The notes below the pieces were generated by a model. The model worked only from the letters and a program-made list of their open reading frames with translations, was not told the origin of the DNA and did no database searches. Made by a program: the position numbers and the translations under genes. 10,777 bases of DNA from Verrucomicrobiaceae bacterium (lineage in GTDB: Bacteria > Verrucomicrobiota > Verrucomicrobiae > Verrucomicrobiales > Akkermansiaceae): assembly GCA_003820635.1 (NCBI GenBank), contig RPOS01000108.1, positions 1 to 10,777 of the forward strand, given 5' to 3'. Below, in pieces: positions 1-5,572 of the stretch (within the stretch, counting starts at the first letter, position 1; each line of letters opens with the position of its first letter).

Positions 1-2
1 TA

Positions 3-215
3 CTGGACACACTGGGCACCACTACCAAAGTTCATGGGGTCGATATGAATGACAAAGCGTTTGCGCAGGCCGGTATGGATATGTTTGAGGCCAAGGTCCA
101 AAAGCTTCTTTCAGAATTTAATTTTTTAGCAGGAACCAAGCATGACAAAGAGCGACAAGATTCGAGCCCTTCTGACCCGCAACCCGAACCTGACAGTGGC
201 AGCGGTAGCCAATAA
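3..215 (+). CDS. C-terminal end of an unidentified protein, 5' truncated by the window edge
   Basis: A reading frame is open from the window edge to TAA at 213-215, giving 70 residues. It runs as an ordinary mixed sequence (VHGVDMNDKAFAQAGMDMF, then a helical stretch ending LLSEFNFLAG). It then changes into a hydrophilic tail rich in Asp, Ser, Pro and Gly. The first in-frame ATG at 45 has no Shine-Dalgarno motif, so the gene most likely begins left of the window. Its last 74 bases overlap the start of the next gene in another frame, and the low-complexity tail lies exactly in that overlap. I do not recognise the family. The alternative is that only the 142-522 gene is coding in the overlap and this frame is open by chance. 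Confidence 0.5.
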   Translation: MDTLGTTTKVHGVDMNDKAFAQAGMDMFEAKVQKLLSEFNFLAGTKHDKERQDSSPSDPQPEPDSGSGSQ

Positions 216-522
216 GCTGGGCGTATCCACAGTGACGGTCTATGCCGTGCGTAGCAGGATGCGAGCTGAGTCTGCCCCCATAGAAGTTGTTGCTGAGCCC
301 ACCCTGCCGGCTCTCGACGCATTCCAGATCGGCGGCAACCATTACACCAAGCTGGCAATTCAGCCGTGGGAAGTGATCGAGAACAACGAGATGGGGTTCT
401 TCGACGGCAACGCGCTGAAGTATCTGATGCGTTTCCGGGACAAGGGCGGCGTGCAAGACCTTGAGAAAGCTCGCCACTATCTGGACAAGCTGATCGAATT
501 GGAACATGGCCGCAACGCCTGA
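142..522 (+). CDS. HTH domain fused to a DUF3310 (T7 gp1.7-type) domain
   Basis: This is a 126-residue protein with two parts. Residues about 5-42 look like a helix-turn-helix (LTVAAVANKLGVSTVTVYAV). After a Pro/Ala/Glu linker at about 43-60, residues 62-120 match the phage DUF3310 pattern, with GGNHYTKLAIQPWEVI followed by the GNALKYLMRFRDKGG block and a final helix. As I recall, the T7 gene 1.7 product, a nucleotide kinase acting on dTMP and dGMP, belongs to this family. A role in nucleotide metabolism is therefore plausible but inferred. The start at 142 has an AGGA motif at about 131 at normal distance. The gene overlaps the truncated upstream gene by 74 bases and the next gene by 17, which suggests translational coupling. 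The HTH suggests DNA contact; its target cannot be read from the sequence. Confidence 0.85.
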   Translation: MTKSDKIRALLTRNPNLTVAAVANKLGVSTVTVYAVRSRMRAESAPIEVVAEPTLPALDAFQIGGNHYTKLAIQPWEVIENNEMGFFDGNALKYLMRFRDKGGVQDLEKARHYLDKLIELEHGRNA

Positions 523-850
523 AGCCAAGGTTAAAGCTAAGGTTCACGCTAGGCTTAAGCAGGCTGGAGCTTACGCGGTGAACTACATCGGGGGTGCCTA
601 CGCAAACAACGGCACCCCTGATATTCTGGCTTGTTGCCACGGCAGGTTCATTGGTATCGAGTGCAAGGCAGGCCGGGGTAAGCCCACACAGTTGCAGCTA
701 CGCAACCTTGAAAAGATCGAGGCAGCGGGCGGGCTGGCGTTCATCATCAATGAGAAGAACTTGGAGGTGCTGGATGGACTCGAACAAAACACCGCTCGAT
801 CAAATTGGCGAGATTTTGACCGGCCAATTACTGACCCGTGCGCTGAGTGA
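506..850 (+). CDS. VRR-NUC domain nuclease
   Basis: This 114-residue protein carries the compact VRR-NUC fold of the PD-(D/E)XK superfamily. The signature is GTPDIL (Pro38-Asp39), then IECKAG with Glu52 and Lys54, and a following Gln (62/64) in KPTQLQ. A Glu at residue 6 in the first helix may be the remaining active-site acid. Phage proteins of about 90-120 residues with only this domain are common and are thought to cut branched or otherwise structured DNA; the substrate here is inferred from the family. The last about 25 residues (after EVLDGLEQN) have no family look and are overprinted by the next small gene. The start lies inside the preceding gene with only a weak ribosome site, so translation probably depends on coupling. 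Confidence 0.88.
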   Translation: MAATPEAKVKAKVHARLKQAGAYAVNYIGGAYANNGTPDILACCHGRFIGIECKAGRGKPTQLQLRNLEKIEAAGGLAFIINEKNLEVLDGLEQNTARSNWRDFDRPITDPCAE

Positions 851-977
851 AGAAGAGAACAAGTTACTGCGTAGACGCGAGCGCGACTTGGCCCGAAAGA
901 AACGTCAGAGGGTGGTGCTGGCGGAAGGAATCGAACCCTCAACATCTTCATTACAAATGAAGCACTCTGCCAATTGA
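774..977 (+). CDS. Small charged helical protein, C-terminus overprinted on an antisense tRNA
   Basis: This is a 67-residue frame starting at ATG 774, with a good Shine-Dalgarno motif (GGAGG at 763-767). Residues 8-46 look like a real amphipathic, strongly charged helix (LDQIGEILTGQLLTRAL, then EEENKLLRRRERDLARKKR). The last about 20 residues (LAEGIEPSTSSLQMKH) are not evolved protein. They are the translation of the reverse strand of the tRNA gene at 913-988, a string often seen in mis-annotated proteins. The first part overlaps the VRR-NUC gene by 77 bases in another frame. I read it as a real small gene whose original stop was replaced by tRNA sequence. The alternative is a chance frame. 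The function is unknown. Confidence 0.5.
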   Translation: MDSNKTPLDQIGEILTGQLLTRALSEEENKLLRRRERDLARKKRQRVVLAEGIEPSTSSLQMKHSAN

Positions 978-988
978 GTTACGCCAGC
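913..988 (-). tRNA. tRNA-Thr, anticodon UGU, CCA encoded
   Basis: The reverse strand folds as a complete cloverleaf. The acceptor stem pairs GCTGGCG with CGCCAGC (7 bp). The D stem is ACTC/GAGT with GG in its loop. The anticodon stem is CTTCA/TGAAG with loop TTTGTAA, giving anticodon TGT, which reads Thr ACA. The variable loop is ATGTT. The T stem is GAGGG/CCTTC with one G-T pair and a TTCGATT loop. Discriminator A916 is followed by an encoded CCA at 913-915, counted in the coordinates. All conserved positions are present, so it should be functional. It lies antisense to the surrounding operon and under the end of the 774-977 frame. It is the only leftward element in the first 10.3 kb. Confidence 0.96.
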
Positions 989-990
989 AA

Positions 991-1005
991 GTCTAACGAT
1001 TAGAC
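991..1005. repeat. Perfect 6-bp inverted repeat between the tRNA and the polymerase start
   Basis: GTCTAA and TTAGAC are separated by CGA. The repeat starts 2 bases from the 5' end of the leftward tRNA and ends 6 bases before the polymerase ATG at 1012. It could be an RNA hairpin in the polymerase mRNA, a leader element of the tRNA precursor, or a dyad operator. At 6 bp it is short enough that chance cannot be ruled out. Confidence 0.4.
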
Positions 1006-1011
1006 CCGACC

Positions 1012-2901
1012 ATGATACCACTCGTACTTGACCTAGAAACTTTCTACGACCGCGATTACAGCCTAAGCAAGATAACAACAGAACAGTACGTACGTGATCC
1101 AAGATTCGAGACAATCGGTATAGCAATCAAGATTGGCGATGCGCCGACGCAGTGGTATCCACAACCAGAAGTAGCTGCTGCCCTTGCCAGCATAGACTGG
1201 TCGGATAAGATGGTTGTGTGCCAGAACACGGCGTTCGATGGTGCCATACTGGCATGGCACTATGACGTTTCTCCGCTGGCATGGGCAGACACGCTCGGCA
1301 TGTCCCGCGCCCTCTATCCCCACGACAAATCACACAGCCTGTCCGCTCAAGCCACTCGCCTCGGCGTAGGTGTTAAGGGCACCGAAGTCCTCAACGCGCT
1401 GGGCAAGCGCTATGTAGACTTCTCCGCTGACGAGCTCGCTCGCTACGGTGCCTACTGCGTCAACGACGTCGAGCTTACCTACAGCCTGTTCCACAACTAC
1501 CTCAGCATGGGCTTCCCCAAGCAGGAGCTGCGTCTCATCGACGCCACGCTGCGCATGTTTATCGAGCCTCGGCTGGTGCTGGACAAAGACCTGCTTGTCT
1601 CCCACCTCGTCGCAGTTAAAGACTACAAGCAGCAGTTGCTTGAGGACGTACGGGATACACTCATCGGGGACTACTCCGACCCCGAGGCGGTGAAGGTGCT
1701 GCTCGACAGCGGCACCGATGGCATCAAGACGCTTCTCATGTCTAACCCCAAGTTCGCTCAGCAACTCGAACGCCTCGACGTTGAGCCCCCCATGAAGGTC
1801 AGCCCGGCCACAGGCAAGCTTGCGTATGCCTTCGCCAAGACCGACGAAGCCTTTAAGGAATTGGCCGAGCATCCCGACGTACGGGTGCAGGCACTCGTCG
1901 CTGCGCGCCTTGGCAACAAGACCACGCTCGAGGAGACCCGCACGGAGCGGTTCATCGGCATGGCTGGGCGCGGTGCGTTCCCTGTGCCCCTGCGCTACTA
2001 CGGCGCCCACTCCGGGCGCTGGTCAGGCCAAGACTCGGTGAACCTCCAGAACCTTCCATCTCGCGGGCCGTATGCCAAGGCACTCAAGCGTGCTATCAAG
2101 GCGCCTCCGGGTCATGTCGTGATCGACTGCGACTCCGCACAGATCGAAGCCCGGTGCCTAGCATGGCTGGCGGGTCAGCATGACCTCGTGCAAGCTTTCC
2201 GGGACAAGCAGGACGTCTACAAAATCATGGCCAGCCACATCTACAACGTGGCCCCGGATCAGATCGATAAAACCCAGCGACAGGTAGGCAAGGTCGTGGT
2301 GCTCGGGGCAGGCTACGGCGTCGGCCACGGCAAGCTCAAGTTGTTCCTCAAGTCCATGGCCGGTGTCGAGGTGACTGAGGCTGAGGCCAAGCGCATCATC
2401 AACTCCTACCGCAATACCTACGACTGTATTCCCTATCTCTGGGACTCCGCCAACCGCGCTATTCAAGCTTTGGCCAGCGGTCAGGAGATGGTCATCGACG
2501 TGCCTGAGCTGGTACGCGTAGAACCCGGCAAGGGGCTCACCCTGCCTAGTGGCCTGCACATCCAGTATCCCGGCTTGCGCCGCGAATACAACGAAGACAA
2601 CAAACCCGAGTGGCGCTACACCACCAAGGGTTTGCCCACCCGCGTATACGGGGGCCTCTGCGTGGAGAATTTTTGTCAGGCTATCGCCCGCTGCGTGGTG
2701 GCCGAGCAGATGCTGCGCATCCGCAAGCGCTACCCCACCGTGCTCACGGTGCACGATTCCGTGGCCTGTATCGCACCTCAAGACGAGGCGGAAACCGCGA
2801 TGGCGTACGTCGTCGAGTGCATGTCATGGAACCCGAAATGGGCGGTCGGTTTGCCTCTGTCGTGCGAGGCAGGAATGGGTGAATCATACGGTGATTGTTA
2901 G
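1012..2901 (+). CDS. polA-like: Family A DNA polymerase with 3'-5' proofreading exonuclease
   Basis: This 629-residue replicative polymerase lacks a 5'-3' nuclease domain. DEDDy exonuclease: Exo I at Asp7/Glu9 (DLETFY), Exo II at Asn72/Asp76 (NTAFD), Exo III at Tyr148/Asp152 (YCVND). Polymerase: motif A has Asp374 and Glu379 (DSAQIEAR), motif B has Arg423, Lys427 and Tyr435 (RQVGKVVVLGAGYG), and motif C is His581-Asp582-Ser583. Two features are uncommon: motif C reads HDS rather than HDE, and the residue equivalent to E. coli Phe762 is Leu431. ATG 1012 is the only possible start, since the frame is closed by TAA at 994-996 with no other start codon between, and it places Exo I at the usual extreme N-terminus. 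No Shine-Dalgarno motif is visible. The first about 40 codons use more ATA, ACA, CTA and AGA than the rest of the gene. Confidence 0.98.
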   Translation: MIPLVLDLETFYDRDYSLSKITTEQYVRDPRFETIGIAIKIGDAPTQWYPQPEVAAALASIDWSDKMVVCQNTAFDGAILAWHYDVSPLAWADTLGMSRALYPHDKSHSLSAQATRLGVGVKGTEVLNALGKRYVDFSADELARYGAYCVNDVELTYSLFHNYLSMGFPKQELRLIDATLRMFIEPRLVLDKDLLVSHLVAVKDYKQQLLEDVRDTLIGDYSDPEAVKVLLDSGTDGIKTLLMSNPKFAQQLERLDVEPPMKVSPATGKLAYAFAKTDEAFKELAEHPDVRVQALVAARLGNKTTLEETRTERFIGMAGRGAFPVPLRYYGAHSGRWSGQDSVNLQNLPSRGPYAKALKRAIKAPPGHVVIDCDSAQIEARCLAWLAGQHDLVQAFRDKQDVYKIMASHIYNVAPDQIDKTQRQVGKVVVLGAGYGVGHGKLKLFLKSMAGVEVTEAEAKRIINSYRNTYDCIPYLWDSANRAIQALASGQEMVIDVPELVRVEPGKGLTLPSGLHIQYPGLRREYNEDNKPEWRYTTKGLPTRVYGGLCVENFCQAIARCVVAEQMLRIRKRYPTVLTVHDSVACIAPQDEAETAMAYVVECMSWNPKWAVGLPLSCEAGMGESYGDC

Positions 2902-2908
2902 GGTAAAC

Positions 2909-2931
2909 TGGGTTCCATACTAAGGAACCCA
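2909..2931 (+). promoter_or_regulatory. Hairpin holding the ribosome site of the RecB/Cas4-like nuclease
   Basis: TGGGTTCC (2909-2916) and GGAACCCA (2924-2931) are perfectly complementary over 8 bp with a 7-base loop. The Shine-Dalgarno AAGGA (2922-2926) for the ATG at 2934 lies at the loop edge and in the right arm, so folding would hide it. The element sits in the 32-base gap after the polymerase stop. No T-run follows, so it is not a classical terminator. A translational control hairpin is the likeliest reading, inferred from position only. Confidence 0.45.
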
Positions 2932-2933
2932 CA

Positions 2934-3590
2934 ATGGCACTCGCGCACTCATACTCATCCGTTAAAGATTTTGAGGGGTGCCCGCGTCGGTACCACGAAG
3001 TCCGCATTCTCAAGAAGTTCAAGTCACAAGACACCGAGGCCACGCTATACGGCACCGCTGTGCATAAAGCATTCGAAGACTACATCCGGGACGACACGCC
3101 GTTGCCCGCGCAGTTCAAGATGTTTGAGCTGTTCGTAGCGCCGCTGAAGAAAGTTAAAGGCGACGTGCTGTGCGAACAAAAGATGGCCATCCGTGCCGAT
3201 TTCACACCGTGTGACTTTTTCGATAAGGCTGTATGGTTCCGAGGCGTGCCCGACTTCTTGGCGATCAACAAGACCAAAGCCCGAGTAGCGGACTACAAAA
3301 CCGGGAAGTCTGCGCGCTTTGCAGACCCCGACCAGCTAGAGCTGATGGCGGCAATGGTCATGGCGCACTACCCAGAAGTGCAAACCGTGTCCGGCATCTT
3401 GTTGTTTGTGGTGGCCGCGAAAGTAGTTAAGTCAGAATATACGCGAGCTGACCTCCCGAACATCTGGTCAAAGTGGGCGGGACGCGCTAGTATGATCGAG
3501 TCAGCAGTGGAACACGGTGCGTGGGGGGCGAAGCCCTCCCCATTGTGTCGCTTCTGTCCGGTAAGCAACGAGGCATGCGAGCATCGGTAG
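2934..3590 (+). CDS. RecB/Cas4-like PD-(D/E)XK nuclease with candidate Fe-S cysteines
   Basis: This 218-residue protein has the RecB-family order of motifs. The N-terminal SYSSVKDFEGCPRRYHE contains Cys16. His44 lies in GTAVHKAFE. Asp107 lies in GVPDFLA. Asp120 and Lys122 lie in ADYKTGK, the core catalytic pair. Gln134 lies in the helix DQLELMAAM. The C-terminus has Cys205-x2-Cys208-x6-Cys215. With Cys16 these make the one-plus-three pattern that holds a 4Fe-4S cluster in Cas4 and AddB-type nucleases. Such phage proteins act as single-strand exonucleases in replication or recombination; there is no CRISPR array here and no reason to assume an adaptation role. The gene lies 32 bases after the polymerase, with AAGGA as ribosome site inside a hairpin. 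Confidence 0.92.
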   Translation: MALAHSYSSVKDFEGCPRRYHEVRILKKFKSQDTEATLYGTAVHKAFEDYIRDDTPLPAQFKMFELFVAPLKKVKGDVLCEQKMAIRADFTPCDFFDKAVWFRGVPDFLAINKTKARVADYKTGKSARFADPDQLELMAAMVMAHYPEVQTVSGILLFVVAAKVVKSEYTRADLPNIWSKWAGRASMIESAVEHGAWGAKPSPLCRFCPVSNEACEHR

Positions 3591-3604
3591 GGCTCTGGAC
3601 CCTA

Positions 3605-3718
3605 GCCAACGGTGGGATAAAACCGTGGCAGTTGTAGGCAGGTTCCTCCCTAGGAATCTCCCCTGCTGATACAACGGACACTCCGGAAAGACGGGGCGCA
3701 CTCTTCCTTGGAGCTGTC
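3605..3718 (+). ncRNA. Structured leader of three consecutive stem-loops before the HNH gene
   Basis: The 128 bases between the nuclease stop (3590) and the HNH start (3719) hold no gene and fold almost end to end. Stem 1 (3605-3629): GCC-ACGGT pairs with ACCGT-GGC around an 8-base loop, with one bulged A. Stem 2 (3631-3675): GTTGT pairs with ACAAC, GGCAGG with CCTGCT (one G-U), and an inner TTCCT with AGGAA around a CCCT loop. Stem 3 (3677-3718): GACA pairs with TGTC, CTCC with GGAG, and GGAAGA with TCTTCC allowing a bulged A. The GGAG in stem 3 (3710-3713) is the HNH ribosome site, and the stem ends one base before the ATG. It could be a 5' UTR controlling the HNH gene or a separate RNA. 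The pairing is visible by eye; no energy was computed. Confidence 0.5.
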
Positions 3719-3976
3719 ATGGCCGCAAAACCACGTAATTACAAGCGTGAATACGAGTTGTATCAGGGCACCCCGGAGCAGTTGAAGAAGCAATCCGAGC
3801 GCCATAAAGCTCGCCGTGCGTATGTAAAAGCGAACGGCCCTGTGCCTGCCAGCATGGACATTGACCACGTGAAGCCTTTGAGCAAAGGCGGCACCAGCAA
3901 ACTAAGCAATCTACGGGCTGTGCCCAAGTCGAAGAACAGAAGCTTTGCGCGTACCAGTACGAACAAAGTCAAATAA
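3719..3976 (+). CDS. Small free-standing HNH endonuclease-like protein
   Basis: This 85-residue protein has a basic helical first half (NYKREYELYQGTPEQLKKQS, then RHKARRAY). It is followed by a ββα-metal core: Asp49-His50 in DIDHVKPLSKGGT, Asn64 in SNLRAV, and Asn73 in SKNRSF. These are the H, N and N of the HNH motif. There are no cysteine zinc pairs, which many longer HNH proteins have. Small proteins with this layout are common in phages and are annotated as HNH nucleases, although cleavage has rarely been shown. It sits between two intact genes and not inside an intron, so it is free-standing. Its ribosome site (TTGGAG at 3708-3713) is locked in the third leader stem, so expression may be restricted. 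Unlike its neighbours it has a long non-coding leader, which may mean it arrived as a unit. Confidence 0.85.
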   Translation: MAAKPRNYKREYELYQGTPEQLKKQSERHKARRAYVKANGPVPASMDIDHVKPLSKGGTSKLSNLRAVPKSKNRSFARTSTNKVK

Positions 3977-4002
3977 CGCAGGCTTACAGTTAGGGAAGTT
4001 GC

Positions 4003-5547
4003 ATGCAGATCGTGGAGAACCGCGCACTGCTCTTTGTCACGCGCAAAGCAGATCAGATTAAAGCCCTGATTCCGAAGTCGCACATCATCGAGCGCAATGG
4101 CGCGTTGGCAAAGATACTCGTCAACTGGGGCCCGGACGAGGTGCAGATTCTGCGCAACCTCAAGATCAAAGCGCCGCCGCATCCCATACTGGGTACTTAC
4201 GATTGGCCCGGCGTCTACACGCCGTTCGAGCATCAGCGCACCACGGCTGCGTTTCTGGCCACACACCCACGGTGTTTTTGCTTTAACGAGCCCGGCACAG
4301 GCAAGACTAGCGCTGCCGCATGGGCAGCTGACTACCTCATGAACAAAGGCCGCGTGAAGCGCGTGCTGGTGATCTGCCCGGTGTCGATCATGGACACCGC
4401 GTGGCGGGCGGACTTGTTCCGTACGGTGATGCACAGGACAGTGGCGATTGCCACAGGGGACAGAAGAAAACGCGAGGCCGTAATCGCGGGGAACTACGAA
4501 GTCGTCATTATCAATTTCGACGGCGTAAAGGTAGTCACTCCGGCACTCGCGGCAGGAGAATTCGATCTTATCATTGTCGACGAAGCCAATGCAGTAAAAA
4601 GCGTATCGACTGACCGCTGGAAGGCGCTCGCCTCGCTCATTCGCGCCGATACTCGGCTGTGGATGATGACCGGCACACCGGCCTCTCAGTCGCCGCTCGA
4701 CGCGTACGGGCTAGCTAAGTTGGTCAATCCTGACAACGTACCTCGATTCTTTGGGGCATGGCGCGATAAAGTCATGACCAAGATCACGCAATACAAATGG
4801 GTGCCACGTAATGACTCTCAGACTATTGTGCATGACGCGCTACAGCCGGCTATTCGGTTCACGAAAGAAGAGTGCTTGGACCTGCCCGATCTGCTCTATG
4901 CGACCCGGGAAGTGCCCCTTACACCGCAGCAACAGAAATACTACAACGCCATCAAGCAAGAGATGATTACTCGGGCTGCCGGAGAAGAGATCACGGCGGC
5001 TAATGCCGCTGGCATGCTCAACAAGCTCCTGCAAATCTCGGCTGGGTGCGCGTATACCGACTCCAAAGAAGTCATTCAGTTTGACATCAAGAACCGTCTG
5101 GCGGAGCTGGTCAGCATCATCGAGCAAACCGACCGCAAGGTGTTGGTGTTCGTGCCATTCCGGCACGTGATCGACATGCTGCGCGACGAGCTTACCGCCT
5201 TCACCGTAGACACTATCCACGGCGGCGTAGCCGCAGGCGCTCGGGCGGATATTATCAAACGCTTCCAGACCCAAGACAGCCCGCAGGTGTTGCTGCTGGT
5301 GCCGCAGGCCACAGCGCATGGCATCACGCTTACCCGCGCCGATCAGGTGGTGTGGTGGGGGCCGGTGTCTTCCACCGAGATGTACCTGCAAGCCAACGCT
5401 CGAGCGCACCGCCAAGGCCAGACACGCAACGTCACGGTCACGCACCTGCAAGGCAGCCCCGTCGAGAAACGAATGTACGCCATGCTTCAGAACAAAATCG
5501 ACTTGCATCAATCGCTAGTTGACCTGTATAAACAGGAGATAAGTTAA
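4003..5547 (+). CDS. SNF2-type DEAD/DEAH helicase (superfamily 2)
   Basis: This 514-residue protein has two RecA-like domains. Motif Q/I: PFEHQ at 74-78 and Walker A NEPGTGKT at 95-102. Motif Ia: VLVICPVSIM at 121-130. Motif II: DEAN at 193-196. Motif III: TGTPASQSP from 223. Domain 2 has KVLVFVPFRH (379-388), DTIHGG at 403-408, LLVPQATAHGITL around 431-443, and motif VI NARAHRQGQ at 465-473 with both arginine positions. The HRQGQ string and the compact C-terminus place it in the phage SNF2-like group, which uses ATP to move along or remodel DNA. In replication modules it may serve in fork remodelling or recombination; that is inference. The start is supported by AGGGA at 3992-3996. The first about 60 residues are a small domain I do not recognise. 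Confidence 0.95.
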   Translation: MQIVENRALLFVTRKADQIKALIPKSHIIERNGALAKILVNWGPDEVQILRNLKIKAPPHPILGTYDWPGVYTPFEHQRTTAAFLATHPRCFCFNEPGTGKTSAAAWAADYLMNKGRVKRVLVICPVSIMDTAWRADLFRTVMHRTVAIATGDRRKREAVIAGNYEVVIINFDGVKVVTPALAAGEFDLIIVDEANAVKSVSTDRWKALASLIRADTRLWMMTGTPASQSPLDAYGLAKLVNPDNVPRFFGAWRDKVMTKITQYKWVPRNDSQTIVHDALQPAIRFTKEECLDLPDLLYATREVPLTPQQQKYYNAIKQEMITRAAGEEITAANAAGMLNKLLQISAGCAYTDSKEVIQFDIKNRLAELVSIIEQTDRKVLVFVPFRHVIDMLRDELTAFTVDTIHGGVAAGARADIIKRFQTQDSPQVLLLVPQATAHGITLTRADQVVWWGPVSSTEMYLQANARAHRQGQTRNVTVTHLQGSPVEKRMYAMLQNKIDLHQSLVDLYKQEIS

Positions 5548-5572
5548 CTGTGTTAATACCAAGGAGACCACG

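Noticed and set aside
32..640. Minus-strand frame over the first genes (202 codons)
   Set aside because: It is Cys-, Arg- and Ser-rich without motifs and antisense to DUF3310 and VRR-NUC coding sequence.
989..1050. Leftward promoter for the tRNA (ATGATA region near 1012-1018 read on the minus strand as TATCAT)
   Set aside because: The -10-like hexamer is acceptable, but the best -35 candidate is poor, and the site overlaps the polymerase start codon, so it could be chance.
1330..2010. Long open frame on the minus strand within the polymerase gene (about 226 codons)
   Set aside because: It lies wholly antisense to clear exonuclease/polymerase motifs and arises from the GC-rich third positions. 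It has no family pattern.
2158..2781. Second long minus-strand frame opposite polymerase motifs A to C
   Set aside because: Same reason: the opposite strand encodes all the conserved polymerase motifs, and the antisense product is low-complexity His/Val/Gly-rich sequence.
2895..2923. Promoter-like TTGTTA and TACTAA with a 17-base spacer before the Cas4-like gene
   Set aside because: The -10 match is only 3 of 6, and the start point would fall past the ribosome site, leaving no leader. The hairpin explains the sequence better.
3591..3976. HNH gene with its leader as a group I intron
   Set aside because: Both flanking genes have their own starts and stops and complete motif sets, so there is no split gene. 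I saw no intron core elements.
3763..4434. Minus-strand frame spanning the HNH gene, the gap and the helicase start
   Set aside because: It covers two well-supported rightward genes and their ribosome site, and its product has no recognisable features.
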